From Aurantiochytrium sp. KH105 (Eukaryota > Sar > Bigyra > Thraustochytrida > Thraustochytriidae), in NCBI GenBank assembly GCA_003116975.1, contig BGKB01000031.1, positions 476,862 through 540,861 on the forward strand: 64,000 nucleotides of DNA, written 5' to 3'. The position numbers and the translations under genes were made by a program. The notes beneath the pieces were generated by a model, which did not search any database, was not told the DNA's origin, and worked only from the letters and a program-made list of their open reading frames with translations. Below, piece after piece: positions 1-8,645 of this stretch (position 1 is the first letter of the stretch; every line of letters begins with the position of its first letter).

Positions 1-937
1 GTCCAGTTGTATAAAGCATACCACACTTAAGGTTCTCCCAAAGAAGCTCTTCCTTTCCGTGCTTCGAGTCCTTTTCTTTGGAGTGCGAATCATATTTGGT
101 GGACTGCGAGTCTCTTCCTTTGGGCACCGATTGCTGAGACTTTCGAGACTCGTTGTCATTCGCTAACTCAGACGTGTCTCCGCTTGCAGTTGTCAAAGCT
201 GAAGACCTCCTTCCGTCCCCCTTTGGCTCTGTGGATACTTTTGCTGTGAAACAGAAACAGAAGACGCGTCTAAACTCCCCTCTGTCCTTGACGAGTATGC
301 TGACGATCCAAAAGGGCAGGAACAGGCCATAAACAAGCATGAGAAATGGAAAAATCACCACTTGCACAGATGTGTACAAGCACAACAAAAGCAGACGAGC
401 GCACACGTCTGACCGGTGAATCGAGTATTTTGTGACACCGATGACGATGTCAAAGATGTTCGTGATGGTTCCGAAAATGAGGAAGATGATGATGGCCGGG
501 TCCTTGCTGGTCACCTCGCGGACGCCCTCGAACATGATCAAAGAGATGGAAGCCAATGTAAGAGAAAACGAGCCAAGGACGTTCTCTGCAATCTCGAAGA
601 AAATGTCACCAATGATTGTGGACGAGTTGTGCCGATGCACAATGCGAAGAAAGAGGAAAAGCAGAATGAGCACCGAGTAGACGATAAATACCCAGCCAAG
701 TGTGGCCTGATAAGGGAGAGTATTGATGCCAGTGAGCATGAGAAAGATTGGCTCCGCCGCCGCCGTCAAGCAAGCGTGCATGTTCTTTTTGCTTTCCTTG
801 AGGTGCTCTACATCCCCCTCATCGCATTTGTCTTTGGGGTCCTCCTCCGTCTTGTTGACACGAGCCTCCCCGGAACCATTGCCCTGTGTTTGAAAGCTAA
901 TCAAGAATTGCGGATTGGTATGCTCGGCACCTGACAT
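1..937 (-). CDS. multi-pass membrane protein, C-terminus cut by window edge
   Basis: The frame is open from an ATG at 937 down to base 1 with no stop, giving at least 311 residues. After a polar N-terminus of about 55 residues come four to five hydrophobic segments: around the WVFIVYSVLILLFLFL stretch, the FSLTLASISLIMF stretch, the IIIFLIFGTITNIFDIVIG stretch, and a long one around LLLLCLYTSVQVVIFPFLM and FLPFWIVSIL. A Ser/Lys-rich cytosolic-looking tail of about 90 residues follows and runs off the edge. I do not recognise the family. The start is the only ATG ahead of the first membrane segment. It lies downstream of the 5-phosphatase gene on the same strand. An integral membrane location is well supported; any transport or receptor role would be a guess. 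Confidence 0.7.
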   Translation of the reverse strand, partial: MSGAEHTNPQFLISFQTQGNGSGEARVNKTEEDPKDKCDEGDVEHLKESKKNMHACLTAAAEPIFLMLTGINTLPYQATLGWVFIVYSVLILLFLFLRIVHRHNSSTIIGDIFFEIAENVLGSFSLTLASISLIMFEGVREVTSKDPAIIIFLIFGTITNIFDIVIGVTKYSIHRSDVCARLLLLCLYTSVQVVIFPFLMLVYGLFLPFWIVSILVKDRGEFRRVFCFCFTAKVSTEPKGDGRRSSALTTASGDTSELANDNESRKSQQSVPKGRDSQSTKYDSHSKEKDSKHGKEELLWENLKCGMLYTTG

Positions 938-981
938 CTTTTGTTATTGATTCCCAGGTCCCCTCCTTCGTGTGTCTTGAC

Positions 982-983
982 CT

Positions 984-1018
<35 letters not shown>

Positions 1019-1027
1019 TTCTCTCTC
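982..1027. repeat. CT/GA dinucleotide microsatellite
   Basis: An almost uninterrupted run of CT repeats lies just upstream of the membrane-protein start on the minus strand, so it probably sits in that gene's promoter or 5' UTR as a GA tract. Confidence 0.85.
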
Positions 1028-1447
1028 GTTGTCTGGGATGGCGATTCGGGTTTGGTGATTGCTCCGGCGTCGCTTGCATCCTTTCCAGAGGACCCGTCGA
1101 TGTGAGACCAGCTGGCCCACTCGAACGAGCGGACCGCCCAGCCAGTTCTCCTCGCGCGGCACGTGCGCAGCTGGCTCTGGCTCTACCGGGCAAGTTTGTC
1201 CCAGAGGGAATGAGAGGGTGATGGGGCCGTAGAGTTGTGGGAGGAATTGACCCACGAACACAATGAGTGCCGCCTCCAGCCCCCGGCCGGAACGTCCGAG
1301 TCGTTTGCGGAAGAAACTTAGAAGGCTTCATGTAAGAAGGCTAACGTATAACAGCTGGATGCGCGCCGTGGAAGAGAGGAAATGCCAAAGCCGACGTAGG
1401 ATCACCTCGTGCGCATAATCTCCGCTCAATCCACGCCTCTATGACCT

Positions 1448-1546
1448 CGTCTCGACTGTGTTGCAGCAACAAGAGAACTTGGGCTGAGCGTCTCCGACCC
1501 CAACCGACAGGGGTTGGGTCGGTCTCCAAGTTCTCTGGTCGAGACG
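1448..1546. ncRNA. candidate structured RNA with three-way junction
   Basis: Nested perfect helices are directly visible. H1 pairs 1448-1456 with 1538-1546 (9 bp). H2 pairs 1472-1482 with 1526-1536 (11 bp). H3 pairs 1494-1505 with 1512-1522 (11 bp, one bulged C). A small hairpin, 1459-1463 with 1467-1471 and a 3-nt loop, fills the left side between H1 and H2, leaving almost no unpaired junction bases. Further hairpins lie at 1359-1366/1409-1416, 1596-1600/1604-1608, 1610-1619/1630-1639 and 1659-1664/1679-1684, so the transcript could span roughly 1350-1690. I could not match it to SRP, RNase P/MRP, spliceosomal or U3 RNA motifs. The strand is undetermined. TTTT runs at 1569-1577 could end a Pol III transcript if it is plus-strand. 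Confidence 0.4.
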
Positions 1547-1906
1547 TAAACGGATCGTCCCCACGTAGATTTTGTTTTCGTTCTCCGCACGCGCAGCTGG
1601 AAGCCAGCATCACGTGCCTTGCGAGTTCGAGGCACGTGACGGTGCAGCTTCGACCTGCAACGACGAACGGCCGTGTCTGTCGTTCTCAAGCTTCAAGTTG
1701 GAAAGATGCGAGGGGGGTCGTCAAGATTTGGGGGGACGAAGAGTTTGCGGACAGCGTGAGCGCCAGTGGCACCTGCAGCGCGCGCATCTTGCCAGTACAT
1801 GATTGACAAGAGAAAGTGAAGACCATTACAGATAGAGGAAAACTTTCAACATAAGGGAACAAGGATCGATTGGCCGTCGGAAAAGGGGTGGGGGACGCTT
1901 GGACCA

Positions 1907-4675
1907 CTACACGACAGGCTCGAAGCAGCGGCGAGGCACAAGTCCCTCCTCGGACCCGATGCGGGCCATGTACCAACCCTCGTCGTCGTCTTCCTCGGGA
2001 CAAATCGACACGACAATGGCCAAGTCTCCCTTGGAAAAGGAAATCTCGTCGCCATCGAGGGCAGTGTAATCCTCCTTGGCAATCATCTCGAGGTAAAGAC
2101 TTGTGCCGAGGTAGTCCATGGACCAAGTGCGTCGCTCGTACAGCTTGCGTGTCGTGCCAACGAGAGCCTTGCGCAGGGCAAGAGTGAGACGCTGGCGACG
2201 ATTCAATTCGCGCTCATATGCGCGCTCACGCTCCTCCGCAACGCGCATACGATGCTCGCGCTCTGCCTTTTTGCGATCATAGCGCAAGGCCGTGGCCTTG
2301 CGCAAAGACTTGAGCGTGTTACCGACGCTAGTTCGCCGAGACTTGGTGACTGCGCCTAGCGCCTTGACGGAACTGGCCGGAAAGTAGCCGATGGACCCAT
2401 CGACCGAGCGTCGACCGAGAAGCCAACCGTCGTCAATGTGTATTTTCTCTTCCGTGAAGAGCTCCAAAAGATCACCTGTGCGAAAGGATATCTCCTCTAC
2501 TTCACGCGCGTTAAAGTCACGAATTGCAATCACGGTTCGCGCGGGTCGACTTGCATAGCCGTGCTCATGAGAACGGATTTCGCCCTCATCGCTGTACCAA
2601 TCGCGTCCCAAAGCATCGTCCTCACCATACACTGTAGTCTCGTCCTCATATAAGGCCTCCTCCTCATCATACATTGCTTGTTGATCATGGCTGCCGCCGC
2701 CAGCGCCGCTGCTGACCTTCTTTTCGAGCTCGGCGTGCGAGTTGGCGTCAGCTTCGTGCTCGTAACCGTGCCCAAGGTCAAAAGTGTTGCCGTTATCGCT
2801 CGCAGTGGCAACAGAGTTTTGATCTTCTTCTCCTTCTTCTTCTTCTTCTTCTTCGCGAGATGCCAGGTCGCTTAGACCACTGAGCTCCGATGCACTGCGC
2901 GAAAAGGGCCGACCGCCGACTGACCTCGCAGAGCCAGGGTCCTCAGAGCCCTTGCTCGCGCGAGACCACGTGTCCACAGACACTGTGGAAATTGCAGCCG
3001 TGAGTGCAGAACGAGTGAGATTTGGCGCTCTGAGCTCGACAAAGGGCAGGACGAATTCGGCGCCGACTGGCTTATGATCAGAGATTAGATATTCGGGGCA
3101 CGAAAAGTACGAGCATTGCTGGATACGGTTACTGGCCACGGCATCATCGAGTTTCCAAAGAATGCGATCGCACCACGATGGCGTGCGGGGCACCTTTTTC
3201 CCATTCTCTTTAAATCCGCGCGTGTCGTAGTAATTCGTGCCGGGCTGGAATTTGTACGTTGGCACAAAGTTGATGAGTCCCTCGTGGAAATCTTGAAAAA
3301 CGCGTTCATGGGCGCGCTCCGAAGTCAGTTGGTCGTGCTCCATGAGTCTGTGCAAGTTTTTCTGGCGCACGAGATCGATCGTTTCCCTCCACGAGAACGA
3401 GTCGATTCGGTAGTTGAGGTCCCCAAACCAAAAGATCATATCGTGATCTCCGATTTTAATGGGTTCATCGCCAATTCTTCCATAAGAGTACGCCAGGAGA
3501 TCCGCCTGACTAGAAAAGTCCTCGCCCGCACCGCCTTCAAAAGGCCCGGCCATGCCGCGCCCGCCATTGCTATTGGCGACACCGTCGCCACCGAAAGGTC
3601 TACCGATTGGCGGCCGCAAGCTTCCAGCACGTTTTGACAACGATTGACTGATGCGACCCAAGCTCCGGCCCGCCTTGGTGTTTTGTGCCTTGGCTCGAAA
3701 GCGGCCCATTCGCGTCGAGGGCGTGGAAGACGGAGACAAGGACCGCATATCGGACCCTGCCTCCGCGTCTCCTGAGGCCAAGCTCTCCTCGGCGTCCTCT
3801 TCGCCGCCGCCGCCGCCGCCGCTGAAGCCGCCGCCGCTATATTCCCCGCGAAAGTCATCGTTTACTTTCGATTCCATTTCGGGCTCCTCCACGTCGCCGT
3901 ACGGAGAAGGTGATTGGCCTCGATCAGCTTCTTCGTGAACGTCCGCATCCGTAAAGGTAGCCGTCGCGTAGCGCGCGAGACCTAGCGCAGACTCGACTAG
4001 CGAAGAAGACGTGTGATCATCCGCGCTCAAAAGATTTCGACCGCTTCCGGGCTGGCTTGTTCTCTCGAGACCGAGCAAGGTTTCGACGGGTACGACGCTC
4101 TTGGAGAGGAATTCCTTGGAGTTTTTCAGATCAAGAGGCGCAAATCGCAGTCCGTGGTATATGTTCGTAAAGTCTGCATTGCGTTTGACAACCTCTTTTT
4201 GGTGTGCGCTGAGGTGGCTCCCCACGAAGCACATGGCTTTGAACTTGTGAGAGGCCGTCTGCAGGCGAAAACGGATGGCGACGGCGCCCTTGTTGCCAAG
4301 GACGCCAAAGCGGCCAACAGCGTAGTACCCAATCATGAGTCGCGATATTTTGGGCCGATGCTCTTTGCGCGTCAGGACGCAAGTCATGACGCCGATGAGC
4401 TGCGAAACCGCGATGACGCTGTACTTGACGCCGTCATACGGGGCGTGCGACTCGAGACACTCAACGAACTGCCGCGCCCATACCTCGGAGGCCTCCTCGC
4501 TGCGCTTGTTCTGCACGTACGTCGTCACGTCGGAGAGCTGTACGATTTCCTGCAGCGAGACCGCGACGATGTCTGGCGCCGTCGCGGACTTGCACAGCCA
4601 CTTGCGCAGGTCCTGGCCGGTCCCGAGCTTGGCGTTCACGTTCCAGGACCCCACCAAGATCCGCAGCTTGGGCAT
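1907..4675 (-). CDS. inositol polyphosphate 5-phosphatase with two SH3 domains
   Basis: A predicted 922-residue enzyme that removes the 5-phosphate from phosphoinositides or soluble inositol phosphates. The IPPc domain starts at residue 3 (GSWNVNAK), with VSLQEIVQL, NKGAVAIRF and VGSHLSAHQ. It resumes near 410 with FWFGDLNYRID, then the PSWCDRILW and SDHKPVGAEF catalytic motifs. Between the halves is a 220-residue Gly/Ser/acid-rich insertion. A first SH3 domain (about 710-770, ending GSIGYFPASSVK) and a second at the extreme C-terminus (about 860-922, with DEGWYMARIG) are separated by a basic helical stretch. The ATG at 4675 was chosen because the domain begins at once and the upstream open frame is Arg/Ala-rich and starts without ATG. 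It is divergent from the HELLS-like gene. SH3 domains imply recruitment by proline-rich partners, for instance in endocytosis or actin control (inference). Confidence 0.92.
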   Translation of the reverse strand: MPKLRILVGSWNVNAKLGTGQDLRKWLCKSATAPDIVAVSLQEIVQLSDVTTYVQNKRSEEASEVWARQFVECLESHAPYDGVKYSVIAVSQLIGVMTCVLTRKEHRPKISRLMIGYYAVGRFGVLGNKGAVAIRFRLQTASHKFKAMCFVGSHLSAHQKEVVKRNADFTNIYHGLRFAPLDLKNSKEFLSKSVVPVETLLGLERTSQPGSGRNLLSADDHTSSSLVESALGLARYATATFTDADVHEEADRGQSPSPYGDVEEPEMESKVNDDFRGEYSGGGFSGGGGGGEEDAEESLASGDAEAGSDMRSLSPSSTPSTRMGRFRAKAQNTKAGRSLGRISQSLSKRAGSLRPPIGRPFGGDGVANSNGGRGMAGPFEGGAGEDFSSQADLLAYSYGRIGDEPIKIGDHDMIFWFGDLNYRIDSFSWRETIDLVRQKNLHRLMEHDQLTSERAHERVFQDFHEGLINFVPTYKFQPGTNYYDTRGFKENGKKVPRTPSWCDRILWKLDDAVASNRIQQCSYFSCPEYLISDHKPVGAEFVLPFVELRAPNLTRSALTAAISTVSVDTWSRASKGSEDPGSARSVGGRPFSRSASELSGLSDLASREEEEEEEGEEDQNSVATASDNGNTFDLGHGYEHEADANSHAELEKKVSSGAGGGSHDQQAMYDEEEALYEDETTVYGEDDALGRDWYSDEGEIRSHEHGYASRPARTVIAIRDFNAREVEEISFRTGDLLELFTEEKIHIDDGWLLGRRSVDGSIGYFPASSVKALGAVTKSRRTSVGNTLKSLRKATALRYDRKKAEREHRMRVAEERERAYERELNRRQRLTLALRKALVGTTRKLYERRTWSMDYLGTSLYLEMIAKEDYTALDGDEISFSKGDLAIVVSICPEEDDDEGWYMARIGSEEGLVPRRCFEPVV

Positions 4676-5016
4676 CCTCTCGCCCGCCGCCCCGCGCTTT
4701 CGCGGGAGCTCTTCCTCCCTCGCTCGCCCCTCGCTCGCCCGCTCCCTCGCCCGCCGCCAAGCCCGCCGCGCCACGCCGCGCCGCGCCACGCCAGCCGGCT
4801 TTGCTTTCTTTCTTCTTTCCCCCAGAGCTCGCCGGGCTCCCGGCGCACGCCCTCGCCGCCTCCAGACGGGCCCAGCGCGGCGCTGGACGCCCGCTTGGGT
4901 ACCTCACCGGAGGCCGCTCCTCGCCCGCCTCCTTCTGCTCCTCCGCTCGCTCGCCCGGCCGCGCCCGCCCGCTCGCGGCCTCGCTCGCTGTCGCTCGCCC
5001 GCTCGTACAGCTGCAG

Positions 5017-5040
5017 CACGTGCACGTGCACGTGCACGTG
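5017..5040. promoter_or_regulatory. four tandem CACGTG (E-box/G-box) palindromes
   Basis: CACGTG occurs at 5017, 5023, 5029 and 5035 with no spacing. CACGTG is the canonical core for bHLH and bZIP factors. The array lies about 340 bases upstream of the 5-phosphatase ATG and 1.06 kb upstream of the HELLS-like ATG. Confidence 0.5.
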
Positions 5041-5102
5041 CGCGTACTCGCGCGCGACCTTTTGTTAAAGCTCGCCGCCTCGGCCGTACCTCTCGCCCGC
5101 GC

Positions 5103-5137
5103 CTGCGCTGCGCTGCGCTGCGCTGCGCTGCGCTGCG
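5103..5137. repeat. CTGCG pentanucleotide repeat
   Basis: About seven CTGCG units in tandem within the divergent promoter. Shorter CTGCG runs recur just upstream of the MYST gene near 36850-36865. Confidence 0.8.
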
Positions 5138-5430
5138 GCGGCCAGCGAGGGAGGGAGGCGCCGCGAGCAGCTCGGCCGCGCCGGCGCGTCGCGGGCGGGA
5201 GAGGCGAGAAAGCGAGCTCGTGGCCAAGGCGCGACCCGGAGCGAGCGAGCGGATGGGAAGAGGAGAGGAAAGGCAACAGCGAGAGCGCGGTGCGCGCGCT
5301 GGCGGTGCGGCGGACTCGAGCTCGTCGGCGCGCCAGCCAGCCGGCCAGACAGACAGACAGACACCTGGCTCGCTGGCCTGCGGCGGCAGCGTGCGACAGC
5401 TGCTGCTGCCCTGGCGGCGTTGCTGCGCGC

Positions 5431-5454
5431 GTGGGTGGGTGGGTGGGTGGGTGG
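5431..5454 (+). other. G-quadruplex-type tract (GGGT repeats)
   Basis: Five G-triplets are separated by single T residues on the plus strand, the sequence type that forms very stable parallel quadruplexes. It lies about 645 bases upstream of the HELLS-like ATG. Confidence 0.6.
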
Positions 5455-5924
5455 TATGGTGTCGCTTGGTTGCAGCAGCCAGCTGCCATGGCTGCTGCTG
5501 CTGCGGCTCGCACTCCGCGGCGCGATGGCGGGGCGCACACCCTCCCACCTACCCGCGCACACCTTTCTTCGCATAATTTGTATCTAAGATTGCGCTCAAG
5601 TCAGGGTCCGGTGAGATGGGTGGCGCCGGCCTCGTTGGGACATAGATACCGGACCCGGGACGCGCACGTGGCGAGCGAGACGGCTCGTCGCGCGACCTAA
5701 CCTGGGTGGGCGCAAACCTAACCGGGGCCGCTCGACTTAACCACCGCCACGCGACGCGCCGCGGGAGGAAGACAAGACTCAGAGAGAGAGTTAGTTGGTT
5801 GCAGTGAAATACTTGAAGGGCGCGCAGAACGCGAGCCGAGGCCCAGCGGCGAGAGGCGAGGCGAGGAGAGCGAGAGCGAGTGAACAAACCAGCAACGCGA
5901 GCGACGCGCGCACCTGAGGTTGTT

Positions 5925-5925
<1 letters not shown>

Positions 5926-5964
<39 letters not shown>
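5926..5964 (+). repeat. 13-unit CAG repeat in 5' leader of HELLS-like gene
   Basis: Thirteen uninterrupted CAG triplets end 133 bases before the HELLS-like ATG at 6098. No ATG places the repeat in frame with the protein, so it is probably leader or promoter sequence rather than a polyglutamine tract. Confidence 0.75.
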
Positions 5965-5967
<3 letters not shown>

Positions 5968-6097
5968 CTTGCCGAGTCAATCAATCAACCAGTCGCAGGC
6001 CATCGCACGTACATCGCCGTTGGACGCCGACGAGGAGATCGCTAACGACCGACCAGAAGCAGGACCAAAGGACAGGCGACAGACAACCCGAACGAAG

Positions 6098-8287
6098 ATG
6101 GTTGCCAAGGGCGCGAAGAAAAGCGCCAAGAGCGACACCACGGCGAAAACCTCCGAGAACGTGGACGACGCGGAGGAGAAAATGCTGAAAAAACTCGAGG
6201 CAGAGGAGGAAAAGGCGGCCGAGGCCAACGACAAGGATTGGAAGCCCGAAGCCTCGCGCATTTCGGAGCGCCGCGCGGGAATCACAGAGGCAGAGGCGAG
6301 CCAGGCGCTCGAGCGCCTCCTGGCCAAGGCAGAAAAGTACACCCAGTTCCTCAACCGGAAACTTATGGGATCCACGCTGGAGGAACCTCGCCCCAAACCA
6401 GAGACCGCCGCGCCTGCCTCGAAACGACGCAAAGTGTCCTCTTCCGGCGCAGGCAAACGCGTGACCGCTGACGCCACGAGTTCGTCCAAGTCAAAGGACA
6501 ATGAGAACGACGATGATGCGGAGGAGATCCAGCCCTCTGTGGCTCCAGAAGACGAGCTCGACGAGCACGGCCAGCGCAGACAGCCCAAGTCGCTCACGGG
6601 CGGGCGGCTTCGCGACTATCAGGTCAAGGGCTTCAAGTGGATGGTTGGACTCTACGAGAATGGTCTCCACGGCATTCTTGCCGACGAAATGGGCCTCGGA
6701 AAGACCGTGCAGACCGTCGCCATGATCGCTCATCTGCGGGACATGGGCGCTTACGGCCCATACCTCATCGTCGTGCCCCTCTCGACGATTCACAATTGGG
6801 TCAACGAAATCAAAAAGTGGGCTCCAAAGATGCCCGTCCTTCTCTATCATGGCACCAAGGAGGAGCGGGCCGACATGCGCTCGCGTTTCCTCAAGCCTGC
6901 GCGCTCGAACAAACGGGACCTGAAAAAGTTCCCCGTCACCGTCACCACATACGACATCGTATGCCGTGACCGCTCTGGCCTGCAACACTGCGATTGGAAG
7001 CACATCATCGTTGACGAGGGCCACCGCCTGAAGAACCACAAGTGCAAGCTCATCCGCGAGCTCAACCAGCTCTGCGGTGGATCCGTGCTTCGCGGCGGCG
7101 CGAATAAGATCCTCCTCACGGGCACACCGCTTCAAAACAATCTTGCCGAGCTTTGGAGTCTGCTCAACTTCCTCATGCCCGAGATTTTCGATGACCTCGA
7201 CTTCTTCCAGTCCGTCTTTGCCTTTGACGGCAGTCGCGGCACCGAAAACGAGCTCGTGCGCAAGCACGCCGAGGAAAACATTGTCAGCAAGCTGCACAAG
7301 ATCCTTGCTCCCTTCATGATGCGCAGGCTCAAGTCCGAGGTCGAAAAGCATCTTCCCAGCAAGAAGGAGGTGGTGGTGTACATCCCCATGACGGCTTCCC
7401 AGCGCGACATGTACAAATCGATTGTCGCCAAGGAGTTCGGCAAACTTCTCGAACTCGCCACCGGTAATAAGACCCAACTCAACAACGTGCTCATGCAGCT
7501 CCGAAAGTGCTGTCTGCATCCTTATCTGCACTTTGAGCCCACCGACGCAACTGGAAACTTTATCAATGACCAACGACTCATCGACACTTCTGGCAAAGTT
7601 CGTGCGCTCGACCAAATGCTCACGGCTCTCAAGGCCAAGGGCCACAAGGTGCTCGTCTTTTCCCAGTTCACCTCCTTGCTCGACATTGTGCAGGACTACA
7701 TGCAGTTTCTGCGTCCCGAATGGAAGGTTTGCCGCATCGATGGAAGCACCTCGCTCGAGGATCGCAAGGCCCAAATGGATGGTTTCAACAACGATCCCGA
7801 CTACTTTTGTTTTCTTCTCAGCACGAGGGCCGGAGGCGTCGGTATCAATCTTGTTTCCGCGGATACCGTCATTATCTTTGACAGCGATTGGAATCCGCAT
7901 CAGGACAATCAGGCGCAGGATCGCGCTCACCGCATCGGACAAACCAAGGACGTCATGGTTTACCGTATGATTGCTGCAAATTCGATCGAGCTCAAGATCC
8001 TCGAGCGCGCAAATAGCAAGCGCAAACTCGAGCGTGTCGTCTGCGCAAAGCAGGCCACCATCAACAACTCGGCTAAAACAACCCGTCTCGATGCGGACGA
8101 GCTTCGCCAGCTTCTTCGCGACGACTTCACGGGCCACCACTCCGACGTGGGTGAAATTTCGGACGAGACGCTCGCCACACTTTTGGATCGCAAAAAGGTT
8201 CTCAGTGGCGAGGTGCCTCGTAGCGGTAACGGCTACGAAATTGTCGAGCACCAGGCGTCGTCGATTGTTGGCAGCGTCAACAAGTGA
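6098..8287 (+). CDS. HELLS: SNF2-family chromatin remodeller of the HELLS/LSH/DDM1 type
   Basis: A predicted 729-residue nuclear DNA-dependent ATPase. After a charged N-terminus with an acidic coiled segment and a basic patch, the helicase core begins near residue 165 (RLRDYQVKGFKWM). Walker A is DEMGLGKT (about 195-203), the Walker B box is DEGH with HRLKNHKCK following (about 305), and motif III lies in LLTGTPLQNNLAELW. The C-terminal lobe starts near 497 and ends with QAQDRAHRIGQ (about 605). The DEGH box and the HRLKNHKC context separate this from ISWI/SNF2 proteins (DEAH) and match HELLS/DDM1, which allow DNA methylation of nucleosomal heterochromatin. No HAND/SANT/SLIDE, bromo- or chromodomain is seen. 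The start ATG at 6098 has a purine at -3 and G at +4. AATAAA overlaps the stop codon. Confidence 0.93.
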   Translation: MVAKGAKKSAKSDTTAKTSENVDDAEEKMLKKLEAEEEKAAEANDKDWKPEASRISERRAGITEAEASQALERLLAKAEKYTQFLNRKLMGSTLEEPRPKPETAAPASKRRKVSSSGAGKRVTADATSSSKSKDNENDDDAEEIQPSVAPEDELDEHGQRRQPKSLTGGRLRDYQVKGFKWMVGLYENGLHGILADEMGLGKTVQTVAMIAHLRDMGAYGPYLIVVPLSTIHNWVNEIKKWAPKMPVLLYHGTKEERADMRSRFLKPARSNKRDLKKFPVTVTTYDIVCRDRSGLQHCDWKHIIVDEGHRLKNHKCKLIRELNQLCGGSVLRGGANKILLTGTPLQNNLAELWSLLNFLMPEIFDDLDFFQSVFAFDGSRGTENELVRKHAEENIVSKLHKILAPFMMRRLKSEVEKHLPSKKEVVVYIPMTASQRDMYKSIVAKEFGKLLELATGNKTQLNNVLMQLRKCCLHPYLHFEPTDATGNFINDQRLIDTSGKVRALDQMLTALKAKGHKVLVFSQFTSLLDIVQDYMQFLRPEWKVCRIDGSTSLEDRKAQMDGFNNDPDYFCFLLSTRAGGVGINLVSADTVIIFDSDWNPHQDNQAQDRAHRIGQTKDVMVYRMIAANSIELKILERANSKRKLERVVCAKQATINNSAKTTRLDADELRQLLRDDFTGHHSDVGEISDETLATLLDRKKVLSGEVPRSGNGYEIVEHQASSIVGSVNK

Positions 8288-8292
8288 ATAAA
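8287..8292 (+). terminator. AATAAA polyadenylation signal overlapping the stop codon
   Basis: AATAAA begins on the last base of the TGA stop of the HELLS-like gene, implying a very short 3' UTR. The neighbour converges from the other strand. Confidence 0.5.
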
Positions 8293-8444
8293 ACGCACAA
8301 GAAGGGCAAAAGCAACCAAGACAATGAGAGAAGAAGAGATGAGTATCCAAATGTTTGCGTTGCTCGGCTGCGTCACAATGGAAAAAATTATGTATCGCAG
8401 TCATGAACGTTTTCTCGTTACGTGATCTTTCCTGCTGATGCACT

Positions 8445-8483
<39 letters not shown>

Positions 8484-8645
8484 GAATAGGGACGGAGCAA
8501 ATGAAAAGATGTGTCTATGTTCTGTGTGGGTGAATCTTTGTTGTGAGTTGATCCTTGCAACCGCGAATCGCGGTCTTTTTATGTTTTATGAACAACAAGT
8601 GAATAGCCAACATGATTTACCTTGTCTGCTTATTCTTTGTCCAGT
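8293..8645. other. convergent 3' intergenic region with CT repeat
   Basis: This spacer lies between two converging stop codons. It contains a CT microsatellite (8451-8483) and AT-rich sequence. No gene is seen. Confidence 0.7.
8451..8483. repeat. CT/GA dinucleotide microsatellite
   Basis: About sixteen CT units between the converging HELLS-like and SFI1-like genes. Confidence 0.85.

Larger units (their letters stand above)
938..1906. other. intergenic region with CT microsatellite and candidate structured RNA
   Basis: This 969-base spacer lies between the start of the left-edge membrane gene and the stop of the 5-phosphatase gene, both on the minus strand. It contains a CT-rich tract (about 982-1027), several inverted repeats described separately, and a 51-codon plus-strand ATG frame (1263-1418) with no recognisable product. 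It presumably holds the 3' end of the phosphatase transcript and the promoter of the membrane gene. Confidence 0.6.
4676..6097. promoter_or_regulatory. 1.4-kb divergent promoter region, GC-rich
   Basis: This region separates the 5-phosphatase (-) from the HELLS-like gene (+). It is very GC-rich and made of simple motifs: four abutting CACGTG boxes, a CTGCG pentamer run, a GGGT quadruplex-type tract and a 13-unit CAG repeat. Long open frames here are arginine/alanine low complexity and look like composition artefacts. No gene is supported. Confidence 0.6.

Noticed and set aside
1263-1418. 51-codon plus-strand frame starting MSAASSPRPERPSRL, with a GTAAGA...CTAAC...ACAG motif inside
   Set aside because: The implied intron would be only 23 nt and the spliced frame stops soon after. 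There is no family match, and it overlaps the start of the folded RNA candidate.
4335-5576. Several 300-400-codon frames in the 5-phosphatase/HELLS promoter
   Set aside because: They arise from GC-rich simple repeats without stop codons, no domain is visible, and the predicted proteins are almost all Ala, Arg, Ser and Pro.
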